From Trifolium pratense (taxonomy: Eukaryota > Streptophyta > Magnoliopsida > Fabales > Fabaceae): DNA of 64,000 nucleotides. Position 1 is the stretch's first letter, and every line of letters begins with the position of its first letter. This document shows, in pieces, positions 23,501-32,962 of this stretch. Made by a program: the position numbers and the translations under genes. A model generated the notes under the pieces. That model was given only the letters and a program-made list of their open reading frames with translations. It did no database searches and had not been told where the DNA came from. The stretch lies in assembly GCF_020283565.1 (NCBI RefSeq), contig NC_060061.1:4782010-4846009 (forward strand), written 5' to 3'.

Positions 23501-25119
23501 AGGAGCCATGGCAACCCCAAAATTTTCTTTTTCTGGAATACATATGTAATATAAGTTTTGTGTGTTTGCAAAATGGTTGTGGTAGTTCAGTGGCATGGTA
23601 TAATACTTTACACTCTCGGGGTAATGGGATCTATTCCTTCTACGTCCATTACTCCATTTTGTCTATGATTTTGCGTAAATATGTAATAGGTAAGAGTCGA
23701 ACTCAATACATCAAGTCAAAAACTAACATTACTAGGGAGTTTTTTCTGTCAGCGTAATAGTATTTTTTGAGCTTGGTATATCGCCTTATTCTCACCTAGC
23801 CCTATCACATGATTAGCCGTTCTCTTCAACCCTTCCTAGAAGGTGGGAGGCATATACACTTGTGATGCTAGACCAAATGATATTAATAAATGGATTACTT
23901 ATAAGGGAAAAGGCTAACATTACTAACGAATTTACCGCAGAAACTTTTATGCAACTTTAGTGAAATCATTTAATATAATTAGCTACTGTATTTGACCCCT
24001 CAAATATATCCGTCTCCGCCGCTACCGCTATGCAGACACTCGTTAAACATTTCGCGCCACAAACAAGAATGAAGAAACAAAAAACAGTAAAATTCTGCAT
24101 ACGGCACCAAGCACACTATACAACATACTCACTAATCACTTCCAATAAATATAATCAACCCTAGATAATACACAATCAATGAACATACATATCATAGAAC
24201 TGAATTCACAAATGCAACAATAAGATTAAAAGGAAAAGGAAGAGGTTTACATTCTATGAGCTTTAAGATAAATGCTGCCACCAGAACCACCTCCACCCTT
24301 AATTCCACCCTCACCTCCATTTGCCAAAACATCTGCAGAAACATGTAAATTATCAACCCCTATAAGCCATATTCTTCCACCTCCTTCACCACCATAGCTC
24401 TCATTTTTACTAGTAGTCCCTCCCTTACTCCCATAACTCCAAGGCTTATCAAGTGTAGACCAAGAATAAGCATCACCACCCCAAACATCATCAGGAAGCT
24501 TAGTATTATCAGAGACACACGTGGCACCTCTTCCACCATATCCTCCACCAGCACCCTGAGTTCCTGAAGGAGTGCCACTTGTCTGAGCCGGTGGTGAACC
24601 GGCCAACCCAGTAACATTAACCACCGACCCATCAAAAAAGCTTGAATTTTTAGCCCAAACAACAACTGTACCAGCAACAATAACAGAACCCTTTTGCAAA
24701 GTAAATTCATTACTCATGTTAATCTTGATTACACAACCCAAAATGGGGCAACTCAAATTAACACCAGGAAGTATATTAAGGCTTCCATTTCCTGCTATAT
24801 AAACGTCACCATCGAAGATTAAACTAGAATTGACATCACATGTAGTGTTCAGAGACCCAATTCCTTTGAGATCTTGTTCACATGAAAGAGAAGGTGGGTG
24901 TGGCTCCGGTGGTGGTGGTGGAGGTGATGGAGGTGTATAATCGCTGTAAAACGAGTCGAATTGAGAATCCATGATAGAAAAATCATGGTGTGATTGTGAG
25001 TTATCAGAAGCAGAAGCAAAAGCAAAAGGAAGAAACAGAAAAAGAAGAAGAAGAAAAGAAAAGGTATAATAGTATAGAGTGAAAGAAAGGGTTTTGTGAT
25101 TGTGAAGAGTAAGAGCCAT
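14522..25119 (-). CDS. Large glycine-rich, cysteine-containing membrane protein (22 exons, 1453 residues), function unknown
   Basis: Minus-strand exons: 24251-25119, 23194-23309, 22823-23031, 21966-22085, 21569-21697, 21346-21471, 19823-19878, 19627-19729, 19417-19534, 19084-19293, 18664-18991, 18058-18151, 17704-17812, 17241-17515, 17007-17134, 16667-16901, 16233-16421, 15847-16136, 15329-15509, 14985-15227, 14761-14846, 14522-14669. Borders are GT..AG and phases agree throughout; the total is 4362 nt. The protein has a signal peptide, a proline run (PPSPPPPPPEP, about residue 60), repeated glycine-rich blocks (GGGGRI, GGGGSGG) with NxS/T sites up to about residue 790, a Cys-rich section (ECPVGTYKNVSGSDRALCHNC, about 795-880) like ephrin-receptor/GCC2-type repeats, a strong membrane helix near 900-920 (FFGLILLGLLVVLALVLSV), a soluble part, then about three C-terminal helices (1296-1391). 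It matches my memory of plant proteins annotated only as glycine-rich. An extracellular or vacuolar N-terminal domain is inferred. Intron 6 (1467 nt) and intron 1 (941 nt) hold transposon debris. Confidence 0.93.
20600..20960. repeat. SINE- or MITE-like insertion in intron 6
   Basis: The segment includes TGGCGTAGTGTTATAATCGC (A-box-like) and GGTTCGAACC (B-box of RNA polymerase III promoters) about 50 bases apart, after a 13-A run, in otherwise plain intron. A tRNA-derived SINE head is possible. No target duplication was found; the borders are guesses. Confidence 0.4.
22390..22643. mobile_element. MITE/SINE-like insertion in intron 3
   Basis: Left end CAGGGGAGCCATGG and right end CTCCGGCACTG (inverted: CAGTGCCGGAG) suggest a short inverted-repeat element. 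Inside, TAGCTCGGTGGCTAAGC and GGTTCGATCCCCC resemble A and B boxes. No clear target duplication. Confidence 0.4.
23474..24025. mobile_element. Transposon-like insertion in intron 1
   Basis: The left end CAGGGGCGGATC and the right end TCCGTCTCCGCCGCTA look like degenerate inverted ends of a common plant element that begins CAG.GGCGGA. The inside is non-coding, with TAGTTCAGTGGCATGG (A-box-like). Ends and class are uncertain. Confidence 0.4.
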
Positions 25120-26646
25120 TAAAAAGGAGGCAAAAACTCAACACATATGAAAAAGGTTTTGTTTTTGGGGAATGAAAATTGGAGCGGTTTTGGTTGGTAA
25201 AATGGGTTTTTTGATGAATGAGAAAACTGAAAACTTGTAAGAAGAAAAAAAGTATAATTGTATTAATAAAAAGGCAAAAATGGTTTAATGGAGAAAAAGG
25301 AAAAAAGCAATGAATGACGCAGTGAGTGAGAGAGAAGAGAGAAAGAGAGACTGAGCAACAAACACAGCAACAACAACAGAGTAAAAACAGGTGGCTGCGT
25401 GGTGGGACAGCACGTATGGCACGTGCAATTTCATTCTTGTTTCTTTAACATTTTTGTTTTCTTGGGCCAAAGGTTTCTCATATCTGTCTCAAAATACTGA
25501 ATAATTGAATAATTGTCAATTTGTCTCAAAATCTCATTTTCATGATAATGATAATGCTAACTTTTAGGATTAATGGCTCTTTTTATCCTTTTATATTATC
25601 AAACACCCAAAAATAATTTCTTTATTTTAAAATCGAAGTTGGTAGTATTTTGGTTTTAAGTTTTAAATCGTATTTTTTGTCTTAAAAAGGGTAATTTTTA
25701 ATGTCAGTGTAATAAATATATTTTTAATCTCTATAAAACAAAAAAACAACAATCCAATCCTAATAAAATTTAATATAGTTTCAATTTTCTACATTTTACA
25801 AAAATATTATAATTTTTAAATGGATCTCAGTTACCTCGATGGGATGTCTCTGAGAATACTTTTTACCAAAAAAAAAAACATTATAATTCTCTTTGGGTTG
25901 GGGGGCTAATGATGAGGTGTGGAAGTGGAGAAGGAGACTCTTTGCATGGAATGAGGGCTTGGTTAGGGAGTGTGCGGATCAATTTTTACTTATGGTTTTA
26001 CAGGCTGGTGTGACTGACGAGTGGAGATGGAAGTTTCATCATTCCCTCGTGTACACGGTCAAAAGTGCTTATGAACACTTTACTAGTTCGGATACAACAA
26101 TAGATGAACGTTGCAATCATGTTCAGTGGCATAAACAAAATCCGTTGAATGTTAATATCTTTATTTGGCGCTTGTTCCTGAATAGATTAGCAACAAAGAT
26201 GAATTTGTTTAGGAGACATATATTCGTTTATAATGATTCTTTTTGTTCAGCTGCGGATTGGTATAAGATCAAGATCATTTGTTTTTTTCTTGTGTTTTTT
26301 ATGGTCAACTTTGGCTTTTGATATCGGGTTGGTTAGGAATCTCAACGACTCTACAAGGCTCCTTATTTGAGCATTTCCTTCGGTTTGAAAGTCTTGGTTT
26401 GTTTCTCCAAAAAGTCTCGATTGGCTTTTAATATAATTTGGATTTGGATTTCAACTCTTTTTACTATTTAGAAGGACCGTAATTCGAGGCTTTTCCACAA
26501 TAATTCTGAACAACTTCTTTCTCTTTTGGAAAAGGTTAAACTCCAAGTTTTTAGGTGGCTCGGGTCTTATTATGTTGTTTTTTATTTCGATTACTCGGTC
26601 TGGAGGTCTAGCCCTCGTTTATGTTTTGAGGCTGTAACATAATTTT
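24953..26646. repeat. Donor of the segment copied to 7398-9050
   Basis: This stretch holds the first 56 or so codons, leader and about 1.5 kb upstream DNA of the glycine-rich gene plus most of a LINE 3' fragment. Both features continue naturally beyond its borders, which marks it as the source. Confidence 0.93.
25120..25500 (-). promoter_or_regulatory. Upstream region of the glycine-rich gene
   Basis: The region is purine-rich on the plus strand (CT-rich in gene orientation), typical of plant leaders. A G-box CACGTG lies at 25420-25425, close to a second ACGT core (CACGTATG). No certain TATA box was chosen. The same sequence stands upstream of the chimeric ORF at 7564. Confidence 0.4.
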
Positions 26647-26784
26647 GATTCTTTGACTACTTTGTGATAGCCGGTAGTTTCTCTTTTTGTATTTTGTGGA
26701 TTCTTTAGCTCCTTTTGGTAAACCTCGTGTTAAATGAGGTAGCATTGATTTTTAATATATTTGATTAGCTTCATCAAAAAAAAA
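25889..26784 (+). mobile_element. LINE 3' fragment (zf-RVT region to poly(A) tail)
   Basis: A 5'-truncated non-LTR retrotransposon on the plus strand. ORF 25893-26321 encodes the zf-RVT tail (WRWKFHHSLVYTVKSAYE, NVNIFIWRLFLNRLATKMNL, FRRHIFV); it then loses frame before the final third. The 3' end reads GATTAGCTTCATC followed by nine A's at 26776-26784, the usual tail of plant LINEs. It lies upstream of the glycine-rich gene, in opposite orientation. No target duplication was seen. Confidence 0.8.
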
Positions 26785-27374
26785 TCTCAATATTTTTTGT
26801 CAACAATTTTAATTTTTATAAAAATAAATTGAAAATTTATGGAAGGAAAAAAAAAAGTATTTCAAATTTTTTAAAATACTATCAACTATGTATCATGGTA
26901 GTGGATACTACATCTTTGACAAAAATAGTTCAAGTTTTTATTTCAAAATTCAATTTATTTTGCTCTTGGTGTTTAAAATTTCATATTAATTATTGTTTTG
27001 TTAATTTTTGTTGGGAGACGTCTAAGATATTTTAAATATGTTTTGATTTTTTTTTTTAAGATTTAAAATGAGTAAAAGAAACTTTGATTATAAATTTAGA
27101 CTAATTATATTCACTTTTATTGACAAAATTCTGATTATATTTTAGGATGAGAGAGAACACGTTAATCGACTATTGACAAAAAAAATATTGTGTGGACTGA
27201 AAATAAGAAAAAAATTTTACCGTTAACTTCTTTTTTCAAACTAGTATACACGAGATTATATGTTCAATCTTCATTGGTTTTATTATAAATTAAAAAATAA
27301 AATATATGAAGTATCAGAAAAAATAAATGATATATTAGTATATGATTTATTTTCACGTATATGTTAATGTTACT

Positions 27375-27587
27375 TTCAAAGCATCTATAATCAATCTAAT
27401 TGAATCTGAGTCCAGGTCTTATGCTTGGAGTATTATTCATGGCATTGAGCAATTGGAGAGGTATACGGTGAGTCATATTGGTAGAGGAGGGAACAAAGTG
27501 GCCCATTCCCTGGCCCAATTAGCCCTAGAAGAGCCCAACAACATATGGTTGAAAGATATAGCCCTAAAATTGTTTCTCGGTTTGTAA
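27375..27587 (+). pseudogene. RNase H-like fragment of a non-LTR retrotransposon
   Basis: A short frame reads YAWSIIHGIEQLERYTVSHI, then GRGGNKVAHSLAQLALEE and IWLKDI. The H-x-x-R-x-x-N-x-x-AH-x-LA pattern is the C-terminal part of the plant RNase H-like (RVT_3) domain. The catalytic N-terminal half is absent. A C run (about 27598-27609) and AT-rich DNA follow. Confidence 0.7.
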
Positions 27588-27599
27588 GGAAAAATCCCC

Positions 27600-28880
27600 C
27601 CCCCCCCAACACACTCCCCCTATAAAAAATTTGGAACGTGTTTTTCGAAGTTTTTGTAGTTTGAATTCGGAAACACATTTCAAATTTCTTATAAAAGTAC
27701 CGGATAGAGTAATATTGTATTGAAATTTGTGTAATTAATTCATTAAAGTAAAAAAAATAAAATCAACACAAAATTATTTATTTATTATATAAGATTTCTT
27801 AATAAGTACCTAAACACTCCTTATCACGACTCTTTCAAATATTAATAAGAAAAAATGCATTCTCAACTTCTAGGGTTATCTCTAGAGAGGTAACATAAAA
27901 ATGTCAATTAGGCTAAAAAATTAATTTTGTCTAATCATTTATTTGTATATGGATAGAAGCTAAGATATCACCGTCCTCGTGAGATTGATTTAGTTATGAC
28001 GAACATCGCATTTTATATGTACGAAATGAAGTTCAAATTTCAAACACTTTATTTATTCACTTTCATGGTCGAATGTTAGCCACTTAACTATTTAACAAAA
28101 AAAAAACTAAGATGTCATTGAGTTAAAAAAAAAATCAATTTTGCTTAGCTATCTTCTATCTTTAGGGGTAAAAACTAAAATGATAATTATGTAAAAAAAA
28201 TTATATTTGCTTAACAACCCATTGTCTTTGTGGATGGAGGTTTAAATGCTGATTAGATTAAAAATAATGAATTGTCATTCTCTTTATAGATGATGTTAAA
28301 ATACCAATATAAAATTTTCCTAACAAAATTTTTGTGATTATATAAGCTAAAATGTCAATTTGAATAAAAATAGTAGTAATAAATTTTGCTCAACAATTAA
28401 TTACAGATAGAAGTTAAAATATCATATACCAAAAAAAAAAAAAAAAAAAAAAAAAAAAGAAGTTAAAATATCAAATTGACTAAGGGCCGGCATTAGTTAA
28501 AAAAACTGAATATGGTAAGGTCATTTTGAAATTGCGAAATCAATCTTCTTAAAATATAAAAGTTAATATTTTCAATCTTTTTTATTTTCTTAAATAGTGT
28601 TTCGAAGACTACTTAACATGACCCAAAATTTAATTTTTAAAATTTTAATGTGTTGATTGCATAATTCTAAAAAATAAAATAAAAAAAATCAACTTTTAAA
28701 AAATTTATGACACTTGTTAGCATTTCAACTAATATTAAGAAAAAACAAAATCACCAAATTTTGTGTTCTCCAGAGCTTTTTTTTTTACAATGGAACGAAA
28801 GATCGAACTCAGGATCTCTAACATACTACCCAAATTCCTCACTGCTAGATCAAACCTGATGACTTTGTTCTCCAAAACTT
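27600..28880. other. AT-rich intergenic DNA
   Basis: There is no open frame worth calling. From about 27840 to 28480 the sentence-like block TAAAATGTCAATTxxGxTTAA recurs in degenerate form every 60-90 bases (for example near 27900, 28160, 28250, 28340), suggesting an old, eroded tandem array. Confidence 0.4.
28409..28473. mobile_element. Poly(A) insertion flanked by a 16-bp direct repeat
   Basis: AGAAGTTAAAATATCA occurs at 28409-28424 and again at 28458-28473. Between them are only TATACC and about 27 A's. This is what a LINE-mediated insertion would leave if only the poly(A) tail was copied; replication slippage is the alternative. Confidence 0.6.
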
Positions 28881-29827
28881 TAACAAATGCTTGAACTTGA
28901 TCAATTCAAGGGACCATATAGTGCATCATTTATTGCATAGATGTTTTGGCCTGCCTTGCTTGATTCTCGAGTAACAACCAACCATCCACCATCCCACCAA
29001 CCATTCATTTGGGTTTTTTCTTGATTCTCCTTTCCAAATCCAACAATATCACAATGGATATATGAAGAAAGGATTCTGATCCCATGGAATGACATAATGA
29101 TGAAATATAAATTGGACCACACAAGATTGTTACAGCTTTGAGTCAAGGAACAAAGCATTGAAACACTAGTAATTAAAATGATCATATTTATATCCAATCT
29201 AATTAATACTACTTTTTTTTACAACTCTTGATGAAATTTTTATACTACTTTTTTTTACACATACTTTGATATTATATCACTTAAAACACCAAGTTGCAAG
29301 TCGAAATTTTTTATTGCAGATAATATTGAATGCAATCAAACCTGCATGTAGTCTTGCGGATCATTTTTAGACAGGTAAATTTAACCTAAGTATTGCATGC
29401 AATCCAAATAATTTTAACAGTGTGGTCGTTTTTTGTTGGTGAATATTAATGGTGTTATTGTTATCACCATGGTTGTTTGCTCAATTATATCTACTCATTA
29501 AATTCATCTATGTAAGATGTTGTACTAATTTAAGCATATGCGTCAGTCAGATTCTTAAACAAACCCCACAATTATTGAATATTGATCACCAATGGAAAAA
29601 GTACACTACTAGTATTACAAGACAAGATGATCATACAAATAATTAACAAGAAATACTTCCTTTTTTTTTTGTAGGAAGAAATACTTTATTTAGCTATTTT
29701 GCAAATCACCCGCAAGAATAAGATACATCATTTATTTAATGAATCTAAAACATAAACTTTTACTTATAATTGAGGTCGGAGAGAGTATATATTTCTCTCA
29801 ATCTCAAGTATCTTCAAGGTTCACAAA
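28881..29827. other. Intergenic DNA, 3' side of the inositol oxygenase gene
   Basis: I see no gene. A stretch around 28780-28850 (GAACTCAGGATCTC near 28806) resembles SINE or B-box DNA in reverse. Near 29760-29800 AATTGAGGTCGGAGAGAGTA resembles one end of a Stowaway-like MITE. The 3' UTR of the neighbouring gene should lie just left of 29828. Confidence 0.35.
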
Positions 29828-31952
29828 TCACCATTTGAGCTTTGCTGGGAAATACTGCAAAACAAGGACCAAAAGAAAATAAGTACCACACATAGAAACA
29901 CAATGAAAAGAAAAGAAACAAAATGAAAGAGAAAAAAAAAATGTCAATTCATAAATATTGGTGTTACATATACAACACTCGTCTGATTCGTCCGAATTTA
30001 ATCTTACCTTCTCAATTAGCGATAGATAATACGGCTTAACTTCATCGACATCAACATGAACTTTGCTTTTGCTGTAGAGATCATATTTGCTGTACAAAAT
30101 AATATCATATAAGTAAGTATAATTATGTAATTAGTAGAAGCAAAAGATGTGTACAAATTAATTAAAAAAAAATGTTGAAATTAAAATACAAGCATACTTA
30201 AATACGTGGAGCCACTTGAGATTCTCACAATCTTCTTCATTCATCAAGTGAGTGTATGCATTTTCCTTATGCAAAGCTGCAAGATAAAGAAAAAAATCAA
30301 TATTTAAATTTTGTGAACTGAAAATGCAATTTATCGCATGATGATGAGAATGCTTACGGTAAAAAGAGTGGTATCTGATGATGAACAATCCTGCTTTGGG
30401 CAAAGTGGAACCATTTTCCTTAGCAACCTGCACATTCGAACGCGCCATGTATTAGGACATCAAAAAATTGAGACAATCTGAATTGTTTGATTAAGATCGA
30501 ATCACTTACAATGATTCCGGACAAGTATGTAAATTTTGTAAAATCGAGTGATAAATAATTTATTTATGGACTCACCATACACATATAATCATCATGCCCC
30601 CATGACATCATCACATTGTCCAACCCACATCCTTCATTGTAGATCCCATTCTTAGTGTTATATTCAGGATATTTGATATCAGGGTTATCCTTGAAATACT
30701 GCAGCAGGAACAGATTTATGTAAATAAATAAATTGATTGATTGATTATTTAAGATTAAACAATTCTGTCATTCATTGTAACATTTTTACAAGTTTATAAT
30801 TACCTTGTGGTGAATATTTGCTTCATCAAAGGCACAACCTAAGGGAAATGTATCACCTGCAAAAATGTTAAAAATACAAGAATTAATTAAAAGCATGACA
30901 AATACTAAAGTCATATGAAATTAAGTTTTAAGGAACAGATTCTAACCAACAACAGCCCATTGAGGAAGTTCACCAAATTTTGGAAGCAGAAGAATTTTTC
31001 CAAGATCTGAAACAAACCAAAAAAAAATGTTACAAAAATATTGATACGTCATAAAATCCTATTAGAAAGGGGTTACATGACTTTTTCAAATTCAGATACA
31101 GATGATCATGCTTGAAATTGTAAATGATGATCTTTTAGTCAATAAAAAAGTTAAATTCAACAATAATAATAAAGAAGAAAAAATGAAACCATGAATTAGA
31201 GCAGTCAAATGCAACCAATCTTCATTAGGATAATCTTTTCTAATAGCTTCAGCTGATTGTAACAAATGTTGAATTTGGGGTAAATCCAAATCAGGATCAC
31301 TTTCATCAACAACCTCATTCAACAATTCACAACATTCCCATATGCTCATTTCAGCTTTGTCCAATTTCATGTATTCCTCCCTCATTTTCTTCACCTACAT
31401 TGTACTCAATTGGAAATTTGGTCACAATATGAAATTAATGTACACAAATTTGATGGAAACATTACAATAATAAAATTTGCTTACAAAATTAAATGTTTGA
31501 TTGATGTGTTGCAATCTATAAAACTCCTCAACCCCCTTTTGCCTTTCACTTTCTTCATCATAATTTCTGCCAAAATAATTTCAATGACCCATGTAAGAAT
31601 ATTCTAAAATAAAATATGGGTATAACCAAAAAAAAAAAAAAAAAAAAATTGGATCAAAACAAATAAATGGAATTGCAATTAACCTGAAGGTATGACCAAA
31701 TGCATTGATATCAGGGGCAACAAATGCATCATTAGAATCTTGTTTTGGTTGAACAAATCCACCATCAAGAACAAGCTCATTGATGTCTTCAGAATGCTTA
31801 TTTTTGTCTTCAAAATGTGATCCTAGAAAAGCATATAATAATGTGACATAATAAGTTATATACTATATGGTGGAACATTTGTATAAGCAATAAAAATAAT
31901 TAAAAAAAAAAAAAACCATACCAAAGTCAAATTGCTCAACACATATGGTCAT
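29828..31952 (-). CDS. MIOX: myo-Inositol oxygenase (11 exons, 316 residues)
   Basis: It converts myo-inositol and O2 to D-glucuronate, feeding UDP-glucuronate for cell-wall polysaccharides (cytosolic, di-iron). Minus-strand exons: 31922-31952, 31684-31822, 31485-31566, 31190-31394, 30947-31006, 30804-30856, 30576-30698, 30358-30427, 30198-30276, 30008-30089, 29828-29854; total 951 nt, phases consistent. The sequence carries FGHTFRNY (52-59), [48 protein letters not shown] (143-156), [34 protein letters not shown] and the C-terminal YFPAKLKW. By alignment with known MIOX structures the iron ligands would be H127, H152, D153, H225, H251 and D284, all present. Length fits the family (about 280-320). 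No organelle signal is seen. Nothing looks broken. Confidence 0.97.
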
Positions 31953-32047
31953 TTTGTTTTTGAGAGAAAAGCAAAAGCAAAAAAGGGTGGTTGAGGAGAA
32001 TAAAATGAGTGAAAAAAGCTATGAAAAATAGTGTTGATAAGAAGGGG

Positions 32048-32055
32048 TATATATA
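32048..32055 (-). promoter_or_regulatory. Probable TATA box of the inositol oxygenase gene
   Basis: TATATATA lies about 96 bases upstream of the ATG codon, in a normal position for a short plant leader. No other motif in the region was judged significant. Confidence 0.55.
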
Positions 32056-32531
32056 GTCCAAAGAGTTAGGAATATCATGGTCCAAACCGTGCTTATCCAA
32101 TGTACTTCCAAACATAGTATAGTACGGTTGTTACCTTTTTATCTCAATCATAATTTTTTATTTTCAGAAATATTGTTTTTATTTATTTTTGACAAATCTT
32201 GATTATAATTTTTTTTTGACAATGTAAATATATTTTAGGAATTTTACCATGTTAATTGTAGTATAGATTTATTTATTTTTAGTTAAATACGTTGTTTACG
32301 GAATGGAACCAATCAATTTGTATTTTCATTTCCTGTTTGATGTACTATATTGATTATTATCAATAACTATGAATATGAAAAGTGATAAGAATGAGTCAGC
32401 ATTACGTGTAATAAAATCTTTTTGTCTTGACGATGCATCTACTCATCATCGACTTATCTTTTGACTTTGATTAAAAAATTCATTAATATTTTATCAAAAA
32501 AAATATCATTAATATATGAGTTTAATTGTTG

Positions 32532-32687
32532 TGCACGGTCGGTGTAAAAATATTTTACACATACATCCAATGACACTCTGTCACATCATTTAATGAATGT
32601 GACACATCATACGTTTTTAATTATCATACATGATGTGTCGGTATATTATTGGACGCATGTGCAAAATAACTTTATACCGACGATGCA
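32532..32687. mobile_element. MITE, 156 bp, TIR-like ends TGCACGGTCGGTGTAAA
   Basis: Left end TGCACGGTCGGTGTAAA and right end, inverted, TGCATCGTCGGTATAAA agree in 14 of 17 bases. The inside is further self-complementary (GATGTGTC and GACACATC). It resembles the element at 52761-52918 in its ends (TCAGTGTAAA) and in CATCCAAT/GTCCAAT words. No target duplication was defined. Confidence 0.6.
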
Positions 32688-32815
32688 TATAAATTAAATT
32701 CTTAATGTATCCACCCGTAAATTAATCAATACATCAAAAGATTTTGTAAAAATTTTTTTAAAAAAAGTCAATACATCAACAGTAGTATCTAGAAAGAACA
32801 TATCCTCCTGCGTTA

Positions 32816-32896
32816 AAATAACTAGCTTTTTTGGTTACAATTAAAATAACTAGCTCAAATAAATAACTAGCTTTTTTGGTTACAATTAAAATAACT
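32816..32896. repeat. Tandem repeat, about 45-bp period
   Basis: The word ATAACTAGCTTTTTTGGTTA followed by CAATTAAAATAACT occurs twice (from about 32816 and 32860). Confidence 0.85.
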
Positions 32897-32902
32897 CTTA
32901 GT

Positions 32903-32962
32903 TAGGCACACACCCTACACCTCATTTTTGGGCACAACCATGAGGTGTTGGGTGTGTGCCTA
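32903..32962. repeat. Short hairpin, 22-bp arms
   Basis: Arms 32903-32924 (TAGGCACACACCC...) and 32941-32962 (...GGGTGTGTGCCTA) pair at 21 of 22 positions around a 16-base loop. It may be a very small fold-back element or the core of a MITE. Nothing suggests it is a conserved small RNA. Confidence 0.8.
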
